Shown: one piece after another, positions 43,327 through 52,221 of the stretch
Layout: every line of letters starts with the position of its first letter
Position numbering within the stretch: position 1 is the stretch's first letter
DNA from: Pseudomonas wadenswilerensis
GTDB lineage: Bacteria > Pseudomonadota > Gammaproteobacteria > Pseudomonadales > Pseudomonadaceae
Direction: 5' to 3'
DNA length: 64,000 nucleotides
NCBI RefSeq assembly: GCF_900497695.1
Contig: NZ_UIDD01000009.1
Coordinates: forward strand, 124,001-188,000
Translations under genes and position numbers: made by a program
Notes under the pieces: generated by a model
What the model was told of the DNA's origin: nothing
The model's input: the letters and a program-made list of their open reading frames with translations, nothing else
The model's database searches: none

Positions 43327-44265
43327 ATGAACCTGAGTAAGGTCGACCTGAATCTGTTCATCGTCTTCGATGCCATCTATACCGAAGCCAACCTGACCCG
43401 GGCCGGGCAGATCGTCGGCATTACCCAGCCGGCAGTGTCCAACGCCCTGGCGCGCCTGCGCGAAACCTTCAACGACCCGCTGTTCGTGCGTACCGCCCAG
43501 GGCATGGTGCCCACGCCGATGGCGCAGAACATCATCGGCCCGGTGCGCAATGCCCTCTCGCTGTTGCGCGTATCGGTGCAAGAAAGCCGCATCTTCAACC
43601 CGCTGCAGGCCAACAAGACCTTTCGCATCAGCATGACCGACCTCACCGAGGCGGTGATTTTGCCGCCGCTGTTCCAGCGCCTGCGCCGCCTGGCCCCGGC
43701 GGTGGTGATCGAAAGCTTCCTGTGCAAGCGCCGGGAAACCACCAAGGAGCTGGCTGCCGGGCGCCTGGACTTTGCCGTCGATGCGCCGCTCAACACCGAC
43801 CCGCAGGTGCGCCACGTCAAGCTGATGCAAGACCGCTACGTCTGCGCCATGCGCCAGGGCCATCCGCTGTTCAAGGACAAGCTCAGCCTGGACGATTACC
43901 TGGGCATGACCCACATTCATATCTCCAGCCGCCGTAATGGCCTGGGCTATGTCGACCTGGCCCTGGGCAAGATGGGCGTGCAGCGCAAGGTCGCCCTGCG
44001 CTCCCAGCACTACCTGATGGCCTCGCAGGTGCTGCAGCAGACCGATATGGTCATGACCGTGCCGGAACGTTTTGCCCGCCGCCACCAGCTCAATCATGTC
44101 AGCCTGCCGGTGGACGTGCCGTCACTGGAAACCCACCTGTACTGGCACGAAAGCACCGACCAGGACCCGGCCAACCGCTGGATGCGCGAACAGATCATCG
44201 AGCTGTGCCAGGGGGTGGTGGCGCAGGATGAGCGGGCGGCCACGGCTGAGGTGCCGTTGCAGTGA
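43327..44265 (+). CDS. LysR-type transcriptional regulator
   Basis: A 312-residue protein with the LysR helix-turn-helix at the N-terminus (DLNLFIVFDAIYTEANLTRA; ITQPAVSNALARLRETF). An effector-binding domain follows, of the NodD/PnbR-type subgroup (FRISMTDLTEAVILPPLFQR). It is divergently oriented to the acyl-CoA dehydrogenase gene. LysR proteins usually control such neighbours and repress themselves. The gap at about 43,205-43,320 holds a GATAAAGATCCTAGATC-type dyad that could be its site. Confidence 0.8.
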   Translation: MNLSKVDLNLFIVFDAIYTEANLTRAGQIVGITQPAVSNALARLRETFNDPLFVRTAQGMVPTPMAQNIIGPVRNALSLLRVSVQESRIFNPLQANKTFRISMTDLTEAVILPPLFQRLRRLAPAVVIESFLCKRRETTKELAAGRLDFAVDAPLNTDPQVRHVKLMQDRYVCAMRQGHPLFKDKLSLDDYLGMTHIHISSRRNGLGYVDLALGKMGVQRKVALRSQHYLMASQVLQQTDMVMTVPERFARRHQLNHVSLPVDVPSLETHLYWHESTDQDPANRWMREQIIELCQGVVAQDERAATAEVPLQ

Positions 44266-44276
44266 ACACAGAACCA

Positions 44277-44303
44277 TTGTGGGAGCCGGCGTTGCCGGCG
44301 ATG
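44277..44303. repeat. Single REP-like sequence
   Basis: TTGTGGGAGCCGGCGTTGCC followed by GGCGATG, the Pseudomonas REP core, directly after the LysR gene. Confidence 0.7.
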
Positions 44304-44388
44304 CAGGGCATAGCCCTGCCAATCCTTGCTTGACGTATACGTCAACCTGCAATTAGCTTAGCTCCATGCCCTTTTACCGAGCCAAGCA

Positions 44389-44790
44389 ATGAGCAGCCAG
44401 ACCTACAGCATCTCCGACCTGTCCCGCGAGCTGGACATCACCACCCGGGCGATCCGCTTCTATGAAGAACAGGGCCTGCTCAGCCCCGAACGCCGTGGCC
44501 TGGAGCGGGTCTACTCGGCCCGCGACAAGGTCAGCCTGAAGCTGATCCTGCGCGGCAAGCGCATCGGTTTTTCCCTGGCCGAGTGCCGAGAGCTGATCGA
44601 GCTCTACGATCCTACCAGCGGCAACCTCAAGCAACTGCACAGCATGCTGGCCAAGATCGCCGAACGCCGGGCCCAGCTTGAGCAGCAACTGCTGGACATC
44701 CAGCAGATGCAACTGGAGCTGGACACCGCCGAAGAGCGCTGCGAACAAGCCCTGGCCGCCACCCTGAACAACCAGAAAAACAGCCATTGA
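44389..44790 (+). CDS. liuR: MerR-family regulator LiuR
   Basis: A 133-residue MerR protein: winged helix TYSISDLSRELDITTRAIRF with YEEQGLLSPERRG, then a long dimerisation coiled coil (AERRAQLEQQLLDIQQM). There are no cysteines for metal binding, as expected for LiuR, which responds to branched acyl-CoA intermediates and represses the leucine/isovalerate genes. It lies 18 bases before HMG-CoA lyase, the last enzyme of leucine degradation. The rest of the liu operon is not in this window. Confidence 0.8.
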   Translation: MSSQTYSISDLSRELDITTRAIRFYEEQGLLSPERRGLERVYSARDKVSLKLILRGKRIGFSLAECRELIELYDPTSGNLKQLHSMLAKIAERRAQLEQQLLDIQQMQLELDTAEERCEQALAATLNNQKNSH

Positions 44791-44808
44791 GCCCTGAGGA
44801 ACCCTGCC

Positions 44809-45708
44809 ATGTCATTGCCTGAAAAAGTCCGCCTGGTCGAAGTCGGCCCGCGCGACGGCCTGCAGAACGAAGCCCAGCCCATCAGCGTGGCCGACAAGGT
44901 GCGTCTGGTCGATGACCTGAGTGCGGCAGGCCTGTCCTATATAGAAGTGGGCAGCTTCGTTTCGCCCAAGTGGGTACCGCAGATGGCCGGCTCCGCCGAG
45001 GTGTTTGCCAATATCCAGCAACACAGCGGGGTGACCTACGCAGCGCTGGCGCCGAACCTGCGTGGTTTCGAAGATGCGCTGGCGGCCGGGGTCAAGGAGG
45101 TCGCGGTGTTTGCCGCCGCGTCCGAGGCGTTCTCCCAGCGCAACATCAACTGCTCGATCAGCGACAGCCTGCAGCGCTTCGTACCGATCATGGAAGCGGC
45201 GCGCCAGCACGGGGTGCGGGTACGAGGTTATGTATCGTGTGTATTGGGCTGCCCCTATGAAGGCATGATCAGTGCCGAACAGGTCGCCCCGGTGGCCCGC
45301 GAGCTGCACGACATGGGCTGCTATGAAGTGTCGCTGGGCGACACCATCGGCACCGGCACCCCCGGGGCGACCCGGCGCCTGTTCGAAGTGGTCGGCGCCC
45401 AGGTGCCACGGGACCAACTGGCCGGTCACTTCCATGACACCTACGGCCAGGCCCTGGCCAACGTCTATGCCAGCCTGCTCGAAGGCATCAGTGTATTCGA
45501 CAGCTCTGTTGCGGGCCTTGGCGGCTGTCCTTACGCCAAGGGCGCCAGCGGTAACGTTGCCAGCGAAGACGTGCTGTACATGCTCCAGGGCCTGGGCATC
45601 GACACCGGCATAGACCTGGAGCGCCTGATCGCCGCGGGCTTGCGTATCAGTGAAGTGCTCGGCCGCGCCAGCGGTTCGCGGGTGGCACGCGCCCGTAACG
45701 CACGTTGA
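44809..45708 (+). CDS. mvaB: Hydroxymethylglutaryl-CoA lyase
   Basis: A 299-residue TIM-barrel lyase. It has the opening VRLVEVGPRDGLQNEAQPIS, metal-binding segments (AGHFHDTYGQALAN) and the HMG-CoA lyase active-site cysteine loop VAGLGGCPYAKGASGN. It splits HMG-CoA to acetoacetate and acetyl-CoA at the end of leucine breakdown. It is co-transcribed with liuR. Some Pseudomonas annotations use liuE for the same enzyme. Confidence 0.9.
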   Translation: MSLPEKVRLVEVGPRDGLQNEAQPISVADKVRLVDDLSAAGLSYIEVGSFVSPKWVPQMAGSAEVFANIQQHSGVTYAALAPNLRGFEDALAAGVKEVAVFAAASEAFSQRNINCSISDSLQRFVPIMEAARQHGVRVRGYVSCVLGCPYEGMISAEQVAPVARELHDMGCYEVSLGDTIGTGTPGATRRLFEVVGAQVPRDQLAGHFHDTYGQALANVYASLLEGISVFDSSVAGLGGCPYAKGASGNVASEDVLYMLQGLGIDTGIDLERLIAAGLRISEVLGRASGSRVARARNAR

Positions 45709-45717
45709 ACACGGGCG

Positions 45718-45782
45718 GTAACAGCCAGGTCAGGGCCTGGGTGTTACCGCACCCGCACTTTTCAGGGAAATTCCGGGTAACA
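45718..45782 (+). promoter_or_regulatory. Candidate CbrB activator sites upstream of crcY
   Basis: Half-sites GTAACA (45718-45723), TGTTAC (45742-45747) and GTAACA (45777-45782) lie about 85-150 bases upstream of the sigma-54 promoter. TGTTAC/GTAACA pairs are the known CbrB subsites at crcZ and crcY. The first two also form the arms of a hairpin that may terminate mvaB. Confidence 0.55.
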
Positions 45783-45863
45783 CGGAAACAAATCGACAGA
45801 ATTTCTCGGTCCAGATTTTCAGAGAAACCTATAAGTCATTGATTTTATTGTGATTTAAAAAGT

Positions 45864-45879
45864 TGGCACGGCACCTGCT
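45864..45879 (+). promoter_or_regulatory. Sigma-54 promoter of crcY
   Basis: TGGCACG, four bases, then CTGCT: a nearly perfect -24/-12 RpoN promoter, with the GG and GC dinucleotides 10 bases apart. Transcription should start near 45890. Confidence 0.75.
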
Positions 45880-45889
45880 ATATCTCAGG

Positions 45890-46252
45890 TACAAGAACAA
45901 TAAAAAGTGCGACACACCCAATAAAAATAAGACGAAACGACTCTGACATAACAAGAACAACACGACAGAGGCGCAGCTAACAGATTTTTTTGGAGAGGAT
46001 GTGCTTTCCAGGGGCTTGCCCCGCAACCGGACACAGAACAATAAAACTACCCCAAGGTAGCGCAGGTCACGGTTGGATCAGCAATGATGAAGGTAGATCA
46101 GCGCTCAAAAAAATACGTTTGCTCTTGATCCCGGATGGGGATCGCCAGTGATACAGAGGCAACGGTCGCCAAAAACAACAACAGGCCGCCCTCCAATAAC
46201 AAAAAAAGAGCACGCAACAATCTTTGAGGGGAGCCTAGGCTCCCCTCAGTGC
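45890..46252 (+). ncRNA. crcY: Small RNA CrcY (Hfq/Crc decoy for catabolite repression)
   Basis: The 540-base space between HMG-CoA lyase and the mgtC-like gene is where crcY lies in P. putida. The sequence has a sigma-54 promoter and at least six A-rich CA motifs of the AAnAAnAA type (near 45893-45906, 45919-45931, 45950-45962, 46035-46047, 46171-46183 and 46194-46208). It ends in a strong palindromic stem-loop. CrcY/CrcZ sequester Hfq and Crc when good carbon sources run out and so relieve translation repression of catabolic genes. It is under CbrAB control. The 5' and 3' ends are estimated. Confidence 0.82.
46225..46248. terminator. Terminator shared by crcY and the mgtC-like gene
   Basis: TGAGGGGAGCC and its exact reverse complement around a TA centre. 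It lies at the 3' end of crcY and overlaps the stop codon of the convergent mgtC-like gene, so it may act on both strands. Confidence 0.6.
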
Positions 46253-46770
46253 TTCCCGCCCTCCCCGTTTTCATCCTCGTCGTCCCTCTCGAAGCGGTTT
46301 ACCACCAGCGGCATCACCCCCAATACCAGTAAGGCCAGCAAGGTGCTGATCACGGCCGTTGCTTCACGCCCCATGCCCGCCGCCACGCCGATCGCCGCCG
46401 TCATCCACAAGCCCGCCGCCGTGGTCAGGCCTTTGACATGCCCGGCATCCTGGTCGTGGCCCTTGAGAATGGTGCCGGCACCGAGAAAGCCGATCCCGGC
46501 GACGATCCCCTGTACCACCCGGCTCAGCGCCGCGTCGTCGGCCCCGGCCATGCGCGGCACCAGCACGAACAGCGCCGCGCCCAGGGCTACCAGCATATGG
46601 GTGCGCACCCCGGCGGCCTTGCCCTTGAGCTCACGCTCAAAACCGAGGACGGCACCAAGCAACGCCGCCATGATCAGGCGCACCGTCACCTGGGTAAGCT
46701 GCTTGGCATCGGTGATGTCGGCGAACTCCGCCACCAGGGTGATCCAGACTTGATGCCACCAGGCGTCCAT
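46246..46770 (-). CDS. MgtC/SapB-family membrane protein
   Basis: A 174-residue protein with about five membrane helices and the MgtC signature LGAVLGFERELKGKAAGVRT, followed by GIGFLGAGTILK. It lacks the C-terminal ACT-like domain of Salmonella MgtC, so it belongs to the short SapB-type branch. MgtC proteins are linked to growth in low magnesium and to inhibition of the F-type ATPase. It is adjacent to crcY, as in P. putida. Confidence 0.8.
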   Translation of the reverse strand: MDAWWHQVWITLVAEFADITDAKQLTQVTVRLIMAALLGAVLGFERELKGKAAGVRTHMLVALGAALFVLVPRMAGADDAALSRVVQGIVAGIGFLGAGTILKGHDQDAGHVKGLTTAAGLWMTAAIGVAAGMGREATAVISTLLALLVLGVMPLVVNRFERDDEDENGEGGKH

Positions 46771-46913
46771 GGGCGTTGTCCATGCAGAAGGGATTAATCG
46801 GTGGACAACGGCGGTGACGGCAAGTGCGCCGTTGACCGCTGATCGGTTGTTGCCAGTATCCGGGGCAGCGCTGCGGTCTCAAGCAATAGGACACCAGCCA
46901 TGAGGAAGCGGCC

Positions 46914-47153
46914 ATGCCTATTGAAATAGATGAAACCAATCAGCGCTGCACCCTGATCAGTGACGACATGCATGTCCAGGGTGAAGCCAAGGATGTCGAA
47001 GTCATCACTGACGCCGAACTGCGCATGTCTGTCGCAGTGCTCAAAGGCGAGCGCGTGCCAATCACCGAACAGGAGGCCGATGCCCTCACTGTAGCGGGTG
47101 CGGTGGATGGTCGCAGGCATCTCAAGGCATCCGAGCCAGGCTCGGTAATCTAA
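46914..47153 (+). CDS. DUF3203 family small protein
   Basis: A 79-residue soluble, acidic protein (MPIEIDETNQRCTLISDDMH; ITEQEADALTVAGAVDGRRH). The pattern matches a small Pseudomonas family annotated DUF3203, whose function is unknown. It is divergent from the mgtC-like gene with about 140 bases between, and upstream of ccoG on the same strand. Confidence 0.6.
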   Translation: MPIEIDETNQRCTLISDDMHVQGEAKDVEVITDAELRMSVAVLKGERVPITEQEADALTVAGAVDGRRHLKASEPGSVI

Positions 47154-47274
47154 GGCCTACAGGGTTTCGACACAAAATCTGATACGGTTTTTATCCAGAT
47201 ACCTGAGCCTGTTATGCAAACAGATGGGGCGCCATAGTGCTCTGGCCTGATCGAGGCCTGATGAGCGACGAACC

Positions 47275-48687
47275 ATGAGCGATAGAATCCCCGTCCAGAT
47301 CGTTGAAATTGCTGAGCCTTCCACCTTCAAGAAGAAGCCTGCCAGCAGCGACAGACAGATCCACACCCGTAGCTTCACCGGCTTGTTTCGTAACCTGCGC
47401 CTGGCTGGCGCGGGTTTTCTGTTTTTGCTGTTCTTCGGCACCGTCTGGTTGAACTGGGGCGGTCGTCAGGCCGTGCTTTGGGACCTGGCCGACAGCAAGT
47501 TCCACATCTTCGGCGCCACCTTCTGGCCGCAGGATTTCATCCTGCTCTCGGCCTTGTTGATCATCTGCGCTTTCGGCCTGTTTGCCATCACGGTGTTCGC
47601 CGGCCGGGTGTGGTGTGGCTATACCTGCCCACAGAGCTCCTGGACCTGGATCTTCATGTGGTGCGAAAAAATCACCGAAGGTGAACGCAACCAGCGCATC
47701 AAGCTTGATGCCGCGCCATGGAGCCTGAACAAACTGGCCCGGCGCTCGGCCAAGCACACCCTGTGGCTGGGCATCAGCCTGCTGACCGGGCTGACATTCG
47801 TCGGCTACTTCACGCCGATCCGCCCGCTGGCCGAAGAACTGTTCACCCTGCAACTGGGCGGAGTCAGCCTGTTCTGGATCTTGTTCTTCACCGGCGCCAC
47901 CTACATCAACGCCGGCTGGCTGCGTGAAGCGGTGTGCATGCACATGTGCCCGTATGCGCGGTTCCAGAGCGTGATGTTCGACAAGGACACCCTGACCGTC
48001 GCCTACGACCCGGCCCGAGGCGAGTCCCGCGGCCCGCGCAAGAAAGAAATCGACCACAAGGCCAAGGGCCTGGGCGACTGCATCGATTGCCACATGTGCG
48101 TGCAGGTCTGCCCGACCGGTATCGACATCCGTGACGGCCTGCAGATGGAGTGCATCGGTTGCGCTGCCTGTATCGATGCCTGTGACTCGATCATGGACAA
48201 GATGGGCTACGCCCGCGGCCTGGTCGGCTACAAGTCCGAACACACCCTGCAAGGTGGTACCACCAACTGGCTGCGTCCGCGCCTGCTCGGTTACGTCACC
48301 GCCCTGGTGGTGATGATCGGCGCCCTGGTCATCGCCCTGCAGCAGCGGCCGATGGTGTCGATGGACGTGATCAAGGACCGCGGCCTGTTCCGTGAGAACA
48401 ATGCCGGGCAGATCGAGAACATCTACACCCTCAAGGTCATCAACAAGACCCAGCAAGCCCAGCACTACCGCCTGCGCCTGCTCGACGCCGAAGGCTTCGA
48501 ACTGCACGGCAAGACCGAGTTCAGCCTGGCAGCCGGGGAAATGAGCGACTTGCCGGTGTCGGTGGCGATGTTGGCCGAGCGCCCACAAAGCAGCTCCCAG
48601 GACATCAGCTTCGAACTGATCGACACCGACGAACCGGGCATCCGCAGCGTCGCCCACAGCCGTTTTGTCGCGCCTTTGAACCGCTGA
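47275..48687 (+). CDS. ccoG: Cytochrome c oxidase accessory protein CcoG (FixG/RdxA)
   Basis: A 470-residue membrane Fe-S protein. N-terminal helices include GRVWCGYTCPQSSWTWIFMW. Two ferredoxin-type clusters follow (CIDCHMCVQVCPTGIDIRDG; CIGCAACIDACDSIMDKMG), and the protein ends in an Ig-like periplasmic domain. It reduces copper for assembly of cbb3 oxidase. Most pseudomonads carry a ccoG copy beside ccoNOP; this copy is alone, next to a MocR regulator, a gene order I recall from P. putida. Confidence 0.85.
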   Translation: MSDRIPVQIVEIAEPSTFKKKPASSDRQIHTRSFTGLFRNLRLAGAGFLFLLFFGTVWLNWGGRQAVLWDLADSKFHIFGATFWPQDFILLSALLIICAFGLFAITVFAGRVWCGYTCPQSSWTWIFMWCEKITEGERNQRIKLDAAPWSLNKLARRSAKHTLWLGISLLTGLTFVGYFTPIRPLAEELFTLQLGGVSLFWILFFTGATYINAGWLREAVCMHMCPYARFQSVMFDKDTLTVAYDPARGESRGPRKKEIDHKAKGLGDCIDCHMCVQVCPTGIDIRDGLQMECIGCAACIDACDSIMDKMGYARGLVGYKSEHTLQGGTTNWLRPRLLGYVTALVVMIGALVIALQQRPMVSMDVIKDRGLFRENNAGQIENIYTLKVINKTQQAQHYRLRLLDAEGFELHGKTEFSLAAGEMSDLPVSVAMLAERPQSSSQDISFELIDTDEPGIRSVAHSRFVAPLNR

Positions 48688-48725
48688 TCCCATACACTGC
48701 CCGAGCATCCGAAACCTTTCGAGCC

Positions 48726-50138
48726 ATGATGAAACGCTACGAGAAATTCGCCGACGACATTGCCGAACTGATTCGCTCCGGGGTCCTCGGCCCAGGCCAG
48801 CGCGTGCCGTCGGTGCGATATGCCAGCCAGACCCACGGCGTCAGCCCGTCCACGGTATTCCAGGCCTACTACCTGCTGGAGCGCCGTGGGCTGATCCGTG
48901 CCCGGCCACGCTCGGGGTACTTCGTCAACGCCCACGCGCCGCGCCAGTTCAGCGAGCCGCAGATCATCGAGCAGGCCAGCGAGTCCACCGAGGTGGATGT
49001 CAGCGAACTGGTGTTCTCGATTCTCGACTCGATCAAGGACCCGCAAACCGTGGCCTTCGGCTCGGCGTTCCCCAGCCCCAACCTGTTCCCGCTGCCACGC
49101 CTGGCCCGCTCCATGGCCAGCGCCAGCCGCGAGATGGACCCGCGCATGGTGGTCACCGACCTGTCGCCGGGCAACCCGCAACTGCGTCGGCAGATTGCCC
49201 TGCGCTACATGGTCGGCGGCCTGATGCTGCCCATGGAAGAGCTGCTGATCACCAACGGCGCGCTGGAGGCCCTGAACCTGTGCCTGCAGGCGGTGACCGA
49301 GCCCGGTGACCTGGTGGCCATCGAAGCGCCGGCGTTTTATGCCTGCCTGCAGATCCTTGAGCGGCTCAAGCTCAAGGCGGTGGAGATCCCCGTGCACCCG
49401 CGCGAAGGCATCGACCTCGGGGTACTGGCCCAGACCCTGGCCAAACACCCGGTCAAGGCCGTGTGGTGCATGACCAACTTCCAGAACCCGGTAGGCGCAA
49501 GCATGCCGGAGGAAAAGAAACAGCAGCTTGTGGAGCTCTTGCGCGAGCATCAGGTGCCGTTGATCGAAGACGACGTCTACGCCGAGCTGTACTACGCCCA
49601 GCAGGCGCCGAAACCGGCCAAGGCCTTCGACACCGACGGCCTGGTGATGCACTGCGGCTCCTTCGCCAAGAGCCTGGCCCCCGGCTACCGCATCGGTTGG
49701 GTCGCGGCCGGGCGCTATGCGCAAAAGATCGAACGGCTGAAGCTGATGACCTCGCTGTGCGCCTCGATGCCGGCCCAGGCGGCGATCGCCGACTACCTGC
49801 AGCACGGCGGCTACGACCGCCACCTGCGCAGGCTGCGCTACGCCCTGGAGGAACAACAGGCGGCGATGCTCGCAGCCATTGCCCGGTATTTCCCGCCACA
49901 GACCCGGGTCAGCCATCCAGCTGGCGGTTACTTCCTGTGGCTGGAGTTGCCCGAGCAAATGGACTCGCTCAAGCTGTTCCAGATGGCCCTGGCCCAGGGC
50001 ATCAGCATCGCCCCCGGACCGATCTTTTCGCCGACCCGGCGCTTTCGCAACTGCATCCGCCTGAACTATGGCAGCCCCTGGACCGAGCAATCGGAAAAGG
50101 CCATGGAAACCCTGGGCAAGATCGTCCGCTCGTTTTGA
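48726..50138 (+). CDS. MocR-type transcriptional regulator (GntR head, aminotransferase body)
   Basis: A 470-residue protein. Residues 1-75 are a GntR winged helix (YEKFADDIAELIRSGVLGPG; VSPSTVFQAYYLLERRGLI). Residues about 100-470 are a class I aminotransferase fold with the PLP-lysine motif GSFAKSLAPGYRIGW and MTNFQNPVGASM. MocR proteins bind PLP and usually control amine, amino-acid or vitamin B6 genes or exporters. The gene lies 38 bases after ccoG and may be co-transcribed with it. Its target here is unknown. Confidence 0.82.
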   Translation: MMKRYEKFADDIAELIRSGVLGPGQRVPSVRYASQTHGVSPSTVFQAYYLLERRGLIRARPRSGYFVNAHAPRQFSEPQIIEQASESTEVDVSELVFSILDSIKDPQTVAFGSAFPSPNLFPLPRLARSMASASREMDPRMVVTDLSPGNPQLRRQIALRYMVGGLMLPMEELLITNGALEALNLCLQAVTEPGDLVAIEAPAFYACLQILERLKLKAVEIPVHPREGIDLGVLAQTLAKHPVKAVWCMTNFQNPVGASMPEEKKQQLVELLREHQVPLIEDDVYAELYYAQQAPKPAKAFDTDGLVMHCGSFAKSLAPGYRIGWVAAGRYAQKIERLKLMTSLCASMPAQAAIADYLQHGGYDRHLRRLRYALEEQQAAMLAAIARYFPPQTRVSHPAGGYFLWLELPEQMDSLKLFQMALAQGISIAPGPIFSPTRRFRNCIRLNYGSPWTEQSEKAMETLGKIVRSF

Positions 50139-50204
50139 GCGCCGGTTGAACTTCGAGCGCGCTTGCTGCACCCTGCGCGCTCGAATTTCCCAGGGAGGGT
50201 GGGC

Positions 50205-52139
50205 ATGCACAAGCGACAGCATTTTCTTTCGCCGCAACGCTACGAGCGTTTCCTCGAACACGACCAAGAAAGCCGTGCATTCCTGCGCAACAACCGCCTG
50301 CAGGCCGACTCCGACGAACAGGAAGCGGTATTCAGCGGTAAAAGCCTCAAGGGCCTGGCGCTGGACAAACTGCTGATCAGCTATACCGCCGGCGTCGACT
50401 TCGATGCCCTGCCCGCCTTGCTCGAGGCGCTGGTCGCCGAGTACGAGCAACTGCAACGCAAGATGGCGGTGTACTCCGAAGAACCGGACGTCGCCCCGCT
50501 GAATCTGGACGATGTCGAAGAGCATCACGAATGCATGCAGGTCATCAGCCTGTGCATCCTGCTCGGCCGCCACGACCTGCTCGAACGCTTCGTCGCGCTG
50601 ATGGACAACGGCGGCTACGCCGAACAAGACACCCTCTATGAAGACCTGCTGAGCCGGGTACTGCCCGACCGTTACGATGTCGATGAGTGGTACCAGGACT
50701 ACGCCACGCCGTTGGTGCAAAGCATCTATGCCACCAGCCCCGAGCAAGCGGCCAGCCGCCTGCAGGGCTACTGCGAGCAATGGTACGAGCACTTCCTGCA
50801 CGCCAGCTGGTACGACACCCATGGCGACGATATAAGCGGCTACGTCGGCTACTGGTCGTTCGAGGCGGCAGCCGTGGCCCTGCTTTACGGCATCGATACC
50901 CGCGCACTGCTGCACGTGATCTTCCCCCATGACTTGCTCGAACACGCCCGCAAACTGCCGGTTTACCGAGCCATACGCTGGGAGTGCCTGGGCGACGCTG
51001 AAGACCAGCACGAGGACGAAGAAGTTATCGACGAAGAGGACGACGAAGACCGCGACGAAGACTTCGCCTATGACATCAAGGGTGCCGGCGTGACCCTGTC
51101 CGATGCCATCGACGCCGGCAACATCCCGCACCTGGCCCAGGCCCTTAACACCTATGACACGGTCGAGGCGATCCTGGCCCTGGACCTTGCTGGCGACGCT
51201 CAGGAGCAGGACGACGCCTATTTTGACCTGGCCCTGACCCTGCTCGGCTGGGTACCCGGCCCCGGCCACGGGCTCAAGCGCGTGCTGCGCCTGGTCAATC
51301 GCGACCCGCAAAAACACGCCGAGCAGCTTTACGATTTGCTGCGCCATGTGCTGCTCAATTGCAAACTGAAGACCAGCCCGGATGCCCTGCTTGAAGAAAG
51401 CCTGAACGCCGAGGTGCTGCGTGCAGAGCTTGCGCAGATCATCATGGCGGTACGTGCCAGTGCGGCTTTCCTGGCACTCGATGAGCAACGCCAGGCGCTG
51501 GTGCTGAGCGACCTGGAGCAGGCCGGCGAACACCTGGACGATCTGATCGAACGCATCGACGAACGCCTGATGCCGTGGCTTGCGGTGCAACGCAATAGCT
51601 CTGCCGAGGCTTCGGGCAGCAGCCTGCGCACCCCGGCGCAAACCAGCAAACCGCAGTCGCGGCGCGTCGACAGCCTGCGCGAGCACGGTACGGTCAGTAC
51701 CCATCCGGCGGCCACCGATGCCGGCAAACTCAGCCGGGAGCAGATCAACCCGGCGGCCACCAGCAACTGGCTGGAGCTGAGCCTGGACGACGGCAAGCTG
51801 GGCGGGGTTCCCGGCGCGGCCTACAAGGTGATTTTCGCCGACGGCAGCATTGCTGAAGGCCATTTGAACAACCTCGGTCATATCCGCCTTGAGGGCGTAC
51901 CCTTCGGCCCGGCCAAGGTGTATTACGGTGAGGACCCGCGCCCCTACCAACGCCAGCCGATCAAGGCGCTGGACAGCAGCGCAGCGCTGATCGACCGAGA
52001 CCTGCGCAGCCTGGGTTTCATCCCCTCGAAACTCGACCGGGACGACCTGTATGCCGAAACCACCGGGCGGATTGCACCGTACTGTGAACTGAACGCCCTC
52101 TGGTGGGAATGGGCCAGCGCTCGCTACCACGGCCATTGA
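50205..52139 (+). CDS. Chimeric protein with PoNi-like immunity domain (DUF1911) and polymorphic-toxin-type tail
   Basis: A 644-residue protein from ATG 50205, preceded by AGGGAGG. Residues about 5-260 match the PoNi (DUF1910/1911) immunity fold: LVQSIYATSPEQAASRLQGY, then HASWYDTHGDDISGYVGYWS and FEAAAVALLYGID. A very acidic linker (EDQHEDEEVIDEEDDEDRDE) follows. Residues about 310-480 resemble the helical scaffold of type VI polymorphic toxins (LGWVPGPGHGLKRVLRLVNR). The last 120 residues have the YKVIFADGSIAEGHLNNLGH module often found in T6SS effectors. No VgrG or nuclease domain adjoins it. The role is uncertain. Confidence 0.55.
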   Translation: MHKRQHFLSPQRYERFLEHDQESRAFLRNNRLQADSDEQEAVFSGKSLKGLALDKLLISYTAGVDFDALPALLEALVAEYEQLQRKMAVYSEEPDVAPLNLDDVEEHHECMQVISLCILLGRHDLLERFVALMDNGGYAEQDTLYEDLLSRVLPDRYDVDEWYQDYATPLVQSIYATSPEQAASRLQGYCEQWYEHFLHASWYDTHGDDISGYVGYWSFEAAAVALLYGIDTRALLHVIFPHDLLEHARKLPVYRAIRWECLGDAEDQHEDEEVIDEEDDEDRDEDFAYDIKGAGVTLSDAIDAGNIPHLAQALNTYDTVEAILALDLAGDAQEQDDAYFDLALTLLGWVPGPGHGLKRVLRLVNRDPQKHAEQLYDLLRHVLLNCKLKTSPDALLEESLNAEVLRAELAQIIMAVRASAAFLALDEQRQALVLSDLEQAGEHLDDLIERIDERLMPWLAVQRNSSAEASGSSLRTPAQTSKPQSRRVDSLREHGTVSTHPAATDAGKLSREQINPAATSNWLELSLDDGKLGGVPGAAYKVIFADGSIAEGHLNNLGHIRLEGVPFGPAKVYYGEDPRPYQRQPIKALDSSAALIDRDLRSLGFIPSKLDRDDLYAETTGRIAPYCELNALWWEWASARYHGH

Positions 52140-52221
52140 TCCGCCCGACCTGCAGCCGCGCAGTTGTTGAGTGCTGCGCGGGACGCTACATTTGCCACAG
52201 TCCCCAGGTCGGAATACGCGC

